Positions 56,944 to 64,000 of a DNA stretch of 64,000 bases are shown piece by piece. Origin of the DNA: Rhodoblastus sp. 17X3 (lineage in GTDB: Bacteria > Pseudomonadota > Alphaproteobacteria > Rhizobiales > Beijerinckiaceae); assembly GCF_030056575.1 (NCBI RefSeq), contig NZ_JASHHX010000009.1, positions 62,001-126,000 on the forward strand, in the 5' to 3' direction. The stretch's first letter is position 1. Every line of letters begins with the position of its first letter. The notes under the pieces were generated by a model. That model did not search any database. It was given only the letters and a program-made list of their open reading frames with translations, and was not told the DNA's origin. The translations under genes were made by a program, and so were the position numbers.

Positions 56944-58227
56944 TTGGACATGAAATATTGCCGGCCCCGGCCCCGGGGAGCCTCGCTGCTGCGATCCGGC
57001 GCCCTGGGGGGCGTCCTGCTTTCGCTGGCGCTGTCGTCCGCCGCATGGGCCGGCGCGGAGACGGCTGTCCCGCCAGCTGCGCCGCAAGCCGAACCCGCCG
57101 AACCCGCCATGCAGAAGATCGTCATCGGCTATTTGCGCCGGGCGGAAAAAGGCTCGGCGGTCTCGCGGCTGGAACTGCCACCGGAAAACGACGGCGAGGC
57201 CGGCGCGCTGGCGGGAATCGACGACGACAACGCCTCAGGCGAATTCCTCGGCCAGAACTTCAGTCTCGTGACGCGCCGGCTGAAGCCGGGCGAGGACGCG
57301 GCGCAAGCCCTGGCGGAACTGGCCGGGCAGGGCGTGAAATTCGTGATCGCCGACCTTCCGGCCGGCGCGCTCGTCAACGCCGCCGATCTTCCCGCGGCGG
57401 CGAATCTTCTGATCTTCAATGTCGGCGCGCCGGACGACATTCTGCGCGAGGAGTTCTGCCGCGCCAATGTCATCCATGTCGCGCCGACGCGCTCGATGCT
57501 CGCCGATGGGCTGGCGCAATATCTGATCTGGAAGCAATGGCGCAAATGGTTCTTCGTCGTCGGTTCGCATCCCGAGGACAAGCTCTGGGCTGACGCCCTG
57601 AAACGCGCGGGCGCGCGCTTTGGCGCCAAATTCGTCGAGGAGCGGGTGTTCGAGGATCGCGGCGGCGCGCGCCGCTCCGACAGCGGCGTCGCACTGGTGC
57701 AGAAGCAGATCCCGACCTTTACCCAGGGCGTCGCCGCCTATGACGTGCTGATCGCCGCCGACGAAAACGCGGTCTTTGCGGATTACCTGCCGTTTCGCAC
57801 CTGGGACCCGCGCCCGGTGGCCGGTTCGGCGGGCCTTGTCTCGGCGTCCTGGGACGCCTCGAACGAACAATGGGGCGCGACGCAATTGCAGCAGCGGTTC
57901 GAACGCAAATTCGGCCGCGCGATGACCCCGCTCGACATGAATTCATGGACGGCGGCGCGGATGGTCGGCGAGGCGGCGGCCCATGATGCGGCGGGCGACG
58001 CCGCCGCGATGAAGGCCTATTTCCTGTCGAAGGATTTCGCGCTCGCCGCCTTCAAGGGCCAGAAGCTCACCCTGCGCGACTGGAACCTGCAATTGCGCCA
58101 GCCCATCCTGCTGTCGGACGGGCGCAATGTCGTTGCGACCTCGCCGCAGGAAGGCTTCATGCACCAGTTCTCGGAGCTGGACACATTGGGCTACGATCGA
58201 CCGGAGTCGAAATGCCGCTTCAAATGA
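56944..58227 (+). CDS. PQQ-associated ABC system substrate-binding protein
   Basis: 427 residues. Signal peptide to about residue 37 (SLALSSAAWAGAE), then a two-lobed periplasmic binding fold like the branched-chain amino acid binders: IVIGYLRRAEKGSAVSRLELP, FVIADLPAGALVNAADLPA, VIHVAPTRSMLADGLAQYL, YDVLIAADENAVFADYLPF. This matches the binding-protein family found with PQQ-dependent alcohol dehydrogenases. First gene of a four-gene unit; the beta-propeller gene overlaps its end by 16 bp. In Pseudomonas putida the matching four-component system (PedA1A2BC) was reported to serve growth at low lanthanide levels, from memory. Confidence 0.85.
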   Translation: MDMKYCRPRPRGASLLRSGALGGVLLSLALSSAAWAGAETAVPPAAPQAEPAEPAMQKIVIGYLRRAEKGSAVSRLELPPENDGEAGALAGIDDDNASGEFLGQNFSLVTRRLKPGEDAAQALAELAGQGVKFVIADLPAGALVNAADLPAAANLLIFNVGAPDDILREEFCRANVIHVAPTRSMLADGLAQYLIWKQWRKWFFVVGSHPEDKLWADALKRAGARFGAKFVEERVFEDRGGARRSDSGVALVQKQIPTFTQGVAAYDVLIAADENAVFADYLPFRTWDPRPVAGSAGLVSASWDASNEQWGATQLQQRFERKFGRAMTPLDMNSWTAARMVGEAAAHDAAGDAAAMKAYFLSKDFALAAFKGQKLTLRDWNLQLRQPILLSDGRNVVATSPQEGFMHQFSELDTLGYDRPESKCRFK

Positions 58228-59195
58228 AATCCCTCGCGCTGGCTCTGGTCATCTCGGGCGCTGTGGCGCCCGCTTGCGCCTTTGACGCCTTCGTCACCAA
58301 TGAAAAGGGCAACAGCGTCTCGGTCATCGACACCGAAACGCTGACGATGAAAAAGACCATTCCGGTCAGCCAGAGGCCGCGTGGAATCGTCGCCAGCCCC
58401 GATAATAAAAGGATCTATGTCGCGCTCGGCGATTCCGACGCCATCGCGGTGATCGACCCGCAGACATTCGCCGTGGTCGAGGATTTTCCGGCGGGGCGCG
58501 ATCCGGAGCGGATCGACATTTCGCCCGATGGCAAGACCCTCTATGTCACCAATGAGGACAGCAATTTTCTGACCTTTTTCGACGCCGCGACCAAGGAGCG
58601 CCTCGGCGGCGTGCGCGTCGGCGTGGAGCCGGAGGGGCTGGCGGTGAGCCCCGACGGCAAGCTCATCGTCGCCACCACCGAGACGACGAACATGGCGCAT
58701 TTCGTCGACGCCGCGAAGCGAAAGACCCTCGCCAATGTGCTGGTGGACGCGCGGCCGCGCATGGCCGCGTTCACACCCGACGGCGCTGAGGTCTGGGTTT
58801 CGGCGGAGATCGGCGGCGATGTGGTCGTCGTCGATTCCGCCACCTTCAAGATCAAGGATCGCGTGAAATTCGAGGTGCCGGGCCTGCGCTCGGAAAATGT
58901 CCAGCCCGTGGGAATCAATATTTCGCGCGACGGCAAGCTCGCCTTCGTCTCGCTCGGGCCGGCCAACCGCATCGCCGTGGTGGACGTGAAGACGCGGCAG
59001 GTGGTGAAATATCTGCTCGTCGGGCAGCGTGTCTGGCACGCCGCCTTCACGCCCGACGAGAAATATCTGCTGACGACCAATGGCGTCTCCAATGACGTGT
59101 CGGTGATCGACGTCGCGGCCCAAAAGGTGGTTAAATCCATCCAGGTCGGCGAATCGCCCTGGGATCTGGTCATTCCCGGCGCGCCCGAACCATGA
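58212..59195 (+). CDS. YVTN beta-propeller protein of the PQQ-associated ABC system
   Basis: 327 residues. A signal peptide of about 23 residues (VISGAVAPACAFD), then about seven YVTN/NHL-type blades with repeated phrases such as VSVIDTET, IAVIDPQTFAVV, SPDGKTLYVTNED, VVVVDSATFKI and DVSVIDVAAQKVVKSIQV. Periplasmic seven-bladed propeller, the family annotated as PQQ-dependent catabolism-associated. It overlaps the binding-protein gene by 16 bp and the ATPase gene by 4 bp (ATGA), so the four genes are translationally coupled. Confidence 0.9.
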   Translation: MPLQMKSLALALVISGAVAPACAFDAFVTNEKGNSVSVIDTETLTMKKTIPVSQRPRGIVASPDNKRIYVALGDSDAIAVIDPQTFAVVEDFPAGRDPERIDISPDGKTLYVTNEDSNFLTFFDAATKERLGGVRVGVEPEGLAVSPDGKLIVATTETTNMAHFVDAAKRKTLANVLVDARPRMAAFTPDGAEVWVSAEIGGDVVVVDSATFKIKDRVKFEVPGLRSENVQPVGINISRDGKLAFVSLGPANRIAVVDVKTRQVVKYLLVGQRVWHAAFTPDEKYLLTTNGVSNDVSVIDVAAQKVVKSIQVGESPWDLVIPGAPEP

Positions 59196-59962
59196 GCGCA
59201 GCAAAGATGAGCGAACAGGTCCCCGCGCTGGAATTGCGCCATGTCAGCCATCATTACGGCGCGCGGCAGGCGCTGGACGACGTCAGTTTCACTGTCGCGC
59301 CCGGCTCCTTCTGCGTGTTGCTCGGCCTCAATGGCGCGGGCAAGAGCACGTTGTTCTCGCTCATCACCCGGCTGTTCGCCTTGCAAAAGGGCGAAATCCG
59401 TCTGCTCGGCCTCGACCTGATGCGCCATCCCGGCGCGGCTCTGGCGGAACTCGGCGTGGTGTTCCAGTCGCGCACGCTCGACCTTGATCTGTCGGTGGCG
59501 CAGAATTTCTACTATCACGCCGCGCTTCACGGCATCGGCCGGAAGGAGGCGGATCAGCGCACGGCTGAGCTTCTGAAGGCGGTGGGCCTCGCCGATCGCG
59601 CCAAGGACAAGGTGCGCAACCTGTCCGGTGGACAGATGCGCCGCGTCGAAATCGCCCGCGCCTTGCTGCATCGCCCGCGCCTGCTGGTGCTGGACGAGCC
59701 GACGGTGGGCCTCGACATCGGCGCCCGCGCCGATATTCTCCTGCTGGTGCGCGGGCTGATCGCGCGCGAAGGCATGAGCGTATTGTGGGCGACGCATCTG
59801 ACCGACGAAATCGAGCCGGGGGATTCCGTGGTCGTGCTGCACAAGGGCCAATTGCGCGCCGAGGGCAAGGTCACGGACCTGCTGCTGAAAACCGGCGCCG
59901 GCGACATGAGGTCGGCCTTCGTCGCCCTGATCGCCGAGAATGAAACACGGGGAGCCGCATGA
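59192..59962 (+). CDS. ABC transporter ATP-binding protein, PQQ-associated system
   Basis: 256 residues. Walker A GLNGAGKST, Q-loop VVFQSRTLDLDLS, signature LSGGQMRRVEIARAL, Walker B LLVLDEPTVGLD, H-loop ATHLTDEI. The ABC-2 type layout pairs it with the permease gene, which overlaps its end by 4 bp. The PQQ-ABC-ATP family form. Confidence 0.93.
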   Translation: MSAAKMSEQVPALELRHVSHHYGARQALDDVSFTVAPGSFCVLLGLNGAGKSTLFSLITRLFALQKGEIRLLGLDLMRHPGAALAELGVVFQSRTLDLDLSVAQNFYYHAALHGIGRKEADQRTAELLKAVGLADRAKDKVRNLSGGQMRRVEIARALLHRPRLLVLDEPTVGLDIGARADILLLVRGLIAREGMSVLWATHLTDEIEPGDSVVVLHKGQLRAEGKVTDLLLKTGAGDMRSAFVALIAENETRGAA

Positions 59963-60804
59963 GCATCGAAGCCGCCGCGCCCCGCCGCCTCACGCCCGCC
60001 GCTTTTTTCATTTGCCTCAAGGGCATTTGCTGGCGCGAGGGCCTTCGCTTCCTGCACCAGCGCGAGCGCTTCATCTCCGCTCTGGTGCGCCCGCTGGTCT
60101 GGCTGTTCATTTTCGCCGCCGGCTTCCGGCAGGTGCTGGGCGTCTCGATCATTCCGCCCTATGACACCTATGTCCTCTATGACGTCTATATCACGCCCGG
60201 CCTGATGGCGATGATCCAGCTTTTCAACGGCATGCAGTCGTCGCTGTCGATGGTCTATGACCGCGAGATGGGCAATATGCGGGTACTGCTGCTCAGCCCC
60301 TTCCCGCGCTCCTTCCTGCTGTTCGGCAAGCTCATCGCCGGCACGCTGGTCTCGGTGCTGCAGGTCTACGCCTATCTCGTCATCGCCTGGTTCTGGGACA
60401 TTCAGCCGCCGCCGCTGGGCTATCTCACCGTGCTGCCGGCGCTGATCCTGGTCGGGCTGATGCTCGGCGCGCTCGGCATGCTGCTGTCTTCACTCATCAA
60501 GCAGCTGGAGAATTTCTCGGGCATCATGAATTTCGTCATCTTCCCGATGTTCTTCGCCTCTTCCGCGCTTTATCCGCTGTGGCGGGTGCAGGAGGGCAGC
60601 CCGGCGCTTTATTATGTCTGCCAGATCAACCCTTTCACCCATGCGGTCGAGCTGATCCGTTTCGCGCTCTATGGCCAGATGAACTGGCTCGCCTTCGCGG
60701 TCACCGCGGGATGCGCCCTCGTCTTCATGTCCGCCGCCATCCTCGCCTATGACCCGTCACGCGGATTGATGGCGCTGCGCGGGGCGCCAGGCGCGGGAGC
60801 GTGA
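59959..60804 (+). CDS. ABC-2 type permease, PQQ-associated system
   Basis: 281 residues, about six transmembrane helices with the ABC-2 pattern: an N-terminal amphipathic helix (FISALVRPLVWLFIFAAGFRQVL), YITPGLMAMIQLFNGMQSSLSMVYDREMGNMRVLLLSPFPR, and a final helix block MLGALGMLLSSLIKQLENFSGIMNFVIFPMFF. ABC-2 permeases usually export, which is odd beside a binding protein; the four genes together are the PedA1A2BC/PQQ-ABC set. Confidence 0.93.
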   Translation: MSIEAAAPRRLTPAAFFICLKGICWREGLRFLHQRERFISALVRPLVWLFIFAAGFRQVLGVSIIPPYDTYVLYDVYITPGLMAMIQLFNGMQSSLSMVYDREMGNMRVLLLSPFPRSFLLFGKLIAGTLVSVLQVYAYLVIAWFWDIQPPPLGYLTVLPALILVGLMLGALGMLLSSLIKQLENFSGIMNFVIFPMFFASSALYPLWRVQEGSPALYYVCQINPFTHAVELIRFALYGQMNWLAFAVTAGCALVFMSAAILAYDPSRGLMALRGAPGAGA

Positions 60805-60834
60805 AAACAGCTGGCGCTTGAGAGGGGATTTTAA

Positions 60835-60851
60835 TCTACTAAATTAGTAGA
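60835..60851. promoter_or_regulatory. Perfect 17-bp palindrome upstream of tam
   Basis: TCTACTAA-A-TTAGTAGA, 8-base perfect arms, 29 bp before the first tam ATG. AT-rich in a GC-rich genome, very likely an operator. A TTGAGA element at 60818 with 17-bp spacing would place a promoter over it. Confidence 0.6.
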
Positions 60852-60880
60852 CAAATATCGGGCGACGGCGTTAATTTCCC

Positions 60881-61654
60881 ATGATGACCGATTGGGATTG
60901 CGAACTTTACCTGAAATTCGAACGCGAGCGGGCGCAGGCGGCGCGCGACCTGATCGCGCGCATTCCCCCCTTGGCGCCGCGCAAAATTGTCGATCTCGGC
61001 TGCGGCCCGGGCAATAGCGCCTCCATGCTGACGCTGCATTTTCGCGGCGCGGATATTCTGGGAGTCGATACCTCCGGCAACATGCTGGCGGCGGCGCGGG
61101 AGCGCCTGCCCGTCGCGCGCTTCATTCAGCAGGATCTGAAGGATTGGGAGGCCGAGGAACAGGTCGATCTCATTTTCTCCAACGCCGCGCTGCATTTTGC
61201 GCCGGATCATCACAAGCTGCTGGCCCGGCTGATGTCCTTTCTGAATCCGGGCGGCGTGCTCGCCGTGCAGATGCCCAACGTGCTGCAGGACGCCGCCCAT
61301 GCCCTGATGCGCATGGTGGCGGTGGACGGGCCTTGGGCGGATCGTCTGGCGCGGGTGGCGAAAACGCGGGCGATCATCGGCTCGCTCGACGATTATTACA
61401 GCTGGACCGCGCCGCACTGCCAGACGGTCGACCTCTGGCAGACGACCTATGTTCATCCCCTCGACGGCCATGACGCCGTCGTGGACTGGTTCGTCGGCTC
61501 GGCCTTGCGGCCCTTCCTCAATGAACTCCAGGAAGACGAAATTCCCGCCTTTCTCGCGCAATATCGCCGCGAGCTGGAAATGGCCTATACACCCCAATCG
61601 GACGGGCGCGTGCTGCTGCTCTATCCGCGCCTGTTCTTCGTCGCCCGGAAATAG
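60881..61654 (+). CDS. tam: Trans-aconitate 2-methyltransferase
   Basis: 257 residues, usual length. Class I methyltransferase: VDLGCGPGNSASML (motif I), GVDTSGNML, VDLIFSNAALHFAPDHHKLL, and the Tam-specific WTAPHCQTVDLWQTTYVHPLDGHDAVVDWFVGSALRP. Methylates trans-aconitate, a spontaneous inhibitor of the TCA cycle, with SAM. Start ATG 60881 or 60884. It has its own control region with a palindrome. Confidence 0.92.
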   Translation: MMTDWDCELYLKFERERAQAARDLIARIPPLAPRKIVDLGCGPGNSASMLTLHFRGADILGVDTSGNMLAAARERLPVARFIQQDLKDWEAEEQVDLIFSNAALHFAPDHHKLLARLMSFLNPGGVLAVQMPNVLQDAAHALMRMVAVDGPWADRLARVAKTRAIIGSLDDYYSWTAPHCQTVDLWQTTYVHPLDGHDAVVDWFVGSALRPFLNELQEDEIPAFLAQYRRELEMAYTPQSDGRVLLLYPRLFFVARK

Positions 61655-61668
61655 CTTTCGCGCCTCGT

Positions 61669-62673
61669 CTATTTGCTCTTTTCCTCAAGCCTCCGGCCGA
61701 GCGAGACGGCATAGGCGGGCGACCTGTAGGCGAGAATGGGGTCCGGCGAGGCCTCGATTCCCGGGGCGAGAAGATTGGGGTCGAACATCACGTCCTCGCA
61801 GGTTCCGGCCGAGGCTTCACCCGCCTTGACCAGCGTCAGCACGCCCGCCTTGATCTCGCGGCGTTCCGCCGGCCAGAGCAGAGTCGGATTGTCGATCGGA
61901 TCGCCGGCCTCGCCGAGCGTCACGATCATGTCCCATTCGACCGGCCCGGTTTTCAGGCGCTCGGCCAGCTTGGCCTCCAGGAAGTCGGGCGGCGAAGCCT
62001 TCATTTCGTCGGCGGTGAGCGCCTTGGCGCCGTCGCGCGGCTCGAAGCGCCACTTCACCCAGTTTGGCCGCCCTGCGGCGTCGACGAATTTGAAGGCGTG
62101 GATGCTGAAATAAGGGGTCTCCGCATAGGAGGGCGGCGGGTTATGACCCTTCAGCCAGTCGGTGAGAGGTTTGGCGTCGGGATGGTCGGCGAAATAGGCC
62201 TTCAGCTTGTCCGGATCAGGCTTTCCCGTCGCCGGGTCGGGCGCGCTGACGACCTGCCGCTCAAAAAAGCTGCGCACTGTCGCGGCCGCGAAAACCGGCG
62301 CATTCAGCATGACCATGTCCTGCAGCGCGCCGCCCGGAAGAGTGATTTGCACGGCAAGGCCGCGCGGCGACGGCGCGGCGTCGCTCGCAGCCGGATTGGG
62401 GCCGGCGATGGAAAAGCGGAACAGGACAGACTCGGAAGCGCCGGAAAAGAGCGGGGAGCTCGACAGCGCCGCCGCCTCCGGGCTTCCCTTGAACGCGCCC
62501 TCGCCGCAAAAGCCCTTGCCGTGATTGCGGCGCAGGCCCTTGTGGAGGCCGGTGATATTCTGGATGGCGTCAACCATCTGGTCGGGCGAGGGGTCGTCCT
62601 CTGCGAAGGCGGAGGGCGCGGCCGCGCCCAACAGGGCCGCGATGCAGAACAGACGCAAGGGCAATCGAATCAT
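61669..62673 (-). CDS. Exported catalase-related (SrpA-like) heme peroxidase
   Basis: 334 residues from ATG 62673, with GGGGAGG upstream. A signal peptide of about 24 residues (ALLGAAAPSAFAED). The family's opening segment GLRRNHGKGFCGEGAFKGSP replaces the full catalase N-terminus; the core strands FRFSIAGPNPAASD and SPRGLAVQI match, and the axial heme-tyrosine region is ILAYRSPAYAVSLGRR. Periplasmic mini-catalase/peroxidase of the catalase-like family. Oxygen stress role inferred. Confidence 0.87.
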   Translation of the reverse strand: MIRLPLRLFCIAALLGAAAPSAFAEDDPSPDQMVDAIQNITGLHKGLRRNHGKGFCGEGAFKGSPEAAALSSSPLFSGASESVLFRFSIAGPNPAASDAAPSPRGLAVQITLPGGALQDMVMLNAPVFAAATVRSFFERQVVSAPDPATGKPDPDKLKAYFADHPDAKPLTDWLKGHNPPPSYAETPYFSIHAFKFVDAAGRPNWVKWRFEPRDGAKALTADEMKASPPDFLEAKLAERLKTGPVEWDMIVTLGEAGDPIDNPTLLWPAERREIKAGVLTLVKAGEASAGTCEDVMFDPNLLAPGIEASPDPILAYRSPAYAVSLGRRLEEKSK

Positions 62674-62816
62674 CGTTACCTCCCCGGATAGTTGCCGGAT
62701 TCGCTGAGACTCAAGGTAACAGATTTGCGTGACGGGCGGCAGACAGGAGCGCGCCGCGCCGTTCGGTCGCAACGGGCCGCCTTGCCAAAGCCATTATTTC
62801 GCGGCAAAGACGCCTT

Positions 62817-63767
62817 ATGACGCAACGACTGCCGCGACTGATCCTCTTCGCCGCCCTTGCCTTGCAAGGAGCCAGCCCCGTGCGCGCCGCGCCGCCGAAG
62901 CACCCGCCCGCGCCTCCCGTGCGGCCGGCATTCCCCGACGATCCGCCGCCGGATGCGCAGGCCGACGGAGCCCCGCAGCAATACGCGCCGCAGCAGGCGG
63001 CGCAATATGCGCCGAACCCGACGGTCTCGGAGGGTCCGTTCGGCGCACTGTTCGCGCCGTCGCAACAGGCTTTCGCCCAGCCGTCCCAGTCGGCCTTCGC
63101 CCCGCCGCAGCCGCAAGAAGCCAGATCCATGCCGGCGCAGCCCGCGCCGTCCCAGCCCCAGCCTGTGCAGACCGCATCGGTTCAGACGGCGTCCTTGCGG
63201 ACCCAGCCGCTGGACGCCGCGCCCGCGGATTACGCGCAAGGGGCTGGGGGCGCGCCCGTGGACCTTCGCCGGGATCGGGACGATGAGGTCGCCGGCTTCT
63301 CCATCGCGGAAAAGGCCGGGTTGGCCGACATGACGCGCAAATATGCGCGCCAGCACGGCATTCCGCTGGCGCTGCTCCATCGCGTCATCATGCGCGAGAG
63401 CAAATATTGCCCGCGTCTGGTTCACCGGAGCTATTTTGGCCTGATGCAGATCACGCCGGCGACGGCGCGCTCGATGGGCTATCACGGCGCGCCCAAGGGC
63501 CTGCTCGATCCCGAGACCAATCTGGCCTATGCCGCGCCTTATCTCGCCAATGCCTGGGCTCTTGCCGACGGCGACATGGACCGCGCGGTGCGCCTTTACG
63601 CGTCGGGCTATTATTACACCGCCAAGAGCAAGAAAATGCTCAGCCAGATGCGCGACGCCAGCTCGCCGCCGGTCAAGCCGCCTGTGCAGAGCATCGCCGC
63701 CGCGCCGCCGCCGCCCCGGCAGCCGGGAAATATCTTCGAGGCGATGTTCAGCTCGCCCAACCAATAG
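62817..63767 (+). CDS. Lytic transglycosylase, SLT domain
   Basis: 316 residues. A signal peptide to about residue 24 (ALALQGASPVRAA), then a Pro/Gln/Ala-rich disordered region of some 130 residues, then the SLT/goose-lysozyme-type domain: LLHRVIMRESKYCPRLVH (catalytic Glu in RES), YFGLMQITPATARSMGY, LLDPETNLAYAAPYLANAW, VRLYASGYYYTAK. Cuts peptidoglycan in the periplasm. A Pro-rich tail follows. It precedes the partial DUF2948 gene by 18 bp. Confidence 0.9.
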   Translation: MTQRLPRLILFAALALQGASPVRAAPPKHPPAPPVRPAFPDDPPPDAQADGAPQQYAPQQAAQYAPNPTVSEGPFGALFAPSQQAFAQPSQSAFAPPQPQEARSMPAQPAPSQPQPVQTASVQTASLRTQPLDAAPADYAQGAGGAPVDLRRDRDDEVAGFSIAEKAGLADMTRKYARQHGIPLALLHRVIMRESKYCPRLVHRSYFGLMQITPATARSMGYHGAPKGLLDPETNLAYAAPYLANAWALADGDMDRAVRLYASGYYYTAKSKKMLSQMRDASSPPVKPPVQSIAAAPPPPRQPGNIFEAMFSSPNQ

Positions 63768-63785
63768 GCCGCCGAGGCGCCCGTC

Positions 63786-64000
63786 ATGACGCAGGACAAG
63801 GACAGCGGGGCGCCGGCGGGACGCGATCTCCGTCTCATGGCCTGCGATTCCGAGGATCTCGCGGTGCTTGCCGCCCATGTCCAGGACGCCATCCTGCGCG
63901 TCGGCGACATGATCTACCTGCCGCGCGAAAGGCGCTTCGTCCTGTCGATGAAACGCTTCGACTGGCTTGGCGCGGTCGAGGGCGCGCCGCAGAGAACGCA
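63786..64000 (+). CDS. DUF2948 family protein, 5' part
   Basis: 71 residues to the right edge. The translation MTQDKDSGAPAGRDLRLMAC, then DSEDLAVLAAHVQDAILRVGD, MIYLPRERRFVLSMKRFDWL matches the start of DUF2948, short alphaproteobacterial proteins of unknown function. It lies 18 bp after the transglycosylase gene, same strand. Truncated by the window. Confidence 0.88.
   Translation, partial: MTQDKDSGAPAGRDLRLMACDSEDLAVLAAHVQDAILRVGDMIYLPRERRFVLSMKRFDWLGAVEGAPQRT

Overview
This is GC-rich chromosomal DNA from an alphaproteobacterium of the Hyphomicrobiales (Rhizobiales). The best guess is a Beijerinckiaceae/Methylocystaceae-type methylotroph or a close relative. That placement rests on four things: the plant-type gshA next to rsmE, the ctaCDB-coxF-ctaGE order, a MaoC-phosphotransacetylase/ackA/DUF3141 operon, and a four-gene ABC system of the kind found with PQQ alcohol dehydrogenases. 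I see no rRNA, tRNA, CRISPR array, insertion sequence or prophage. Most of the window is ordinary core genome with short gaps. Both ends cut a gene: a Kef-type antiporter on the left and a DUF2948 gene on the right.

Layout. 0-9 kb: antiporter, gshA, rsmE, a DsbD-N-like exported protein, YqgE, a membrane GGDEF/EAL protein and a GNAT enzyme. 9-20 kb: M16 peptidase and thrC, dgkA, a phosphohistidine phosphatase, then on the minus strand a complete aa3-type cytochrome c oxidase locus (ctaC-ctaD-ctaB-coxF-ctaG-ctaE, followed by DUF983 and SURF1), with an FNR/FixK-type box upstream of ctaC. 20-27 kb: IalB-like protein, gcvT-gcvH (no gcvP), DTW protein, rlmN, ohr and a RecD-like helicase. 27-32 kb: an acetyl-phosphate operon (MaoC-Pta fusion, ackA, DUF3141 PhaC-like protein). 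32-37 kb: a tripartite efflux pump. 37-44 kb: acyl-CoA ligase, uvrB, small exported and membrane proteins, and an aminotransferase. 44-52 kb: a probable small RNA, haloacid dehalogenase, scoAB, a TPR methyltransferase, USP, an MBL hydrolase and phaZ. 51-57 kb: a symporter-histidine kinase fusion, mscL and a second PhaC-like hydrolase. 57-61 kb: the PQQ-associated ABC cluster. 61-64 kb: tam, an exported catalase-like protein, a lytic transglycosylase and the DUF2948 gene.

The recurring theme is polyhydroxybutyrate (PHB) and acetyl-CoA metabolism. Related genes are the PHB depolymerase, the acetoacetate CoA-transferase scoAB, the Pta/AckA operon and two further hydrolases with a PHA-synthase-like Cys nucleophile box. 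A candidate small RNA near 44.7 kb carries the TTTCCTCCCT core I recall for the rhizobial PHB-controlling sRNA MmgR. Sites of the form TGC-N3-GCA, matching the core of the published PhaR site, sit on the promoters of the Pta operon and of this sRNA, and possibly upstream of scoA. I read this as a candidate PHB-responsive regulon. It is the most interesting inference in the window and rests on sequence pattern alone.
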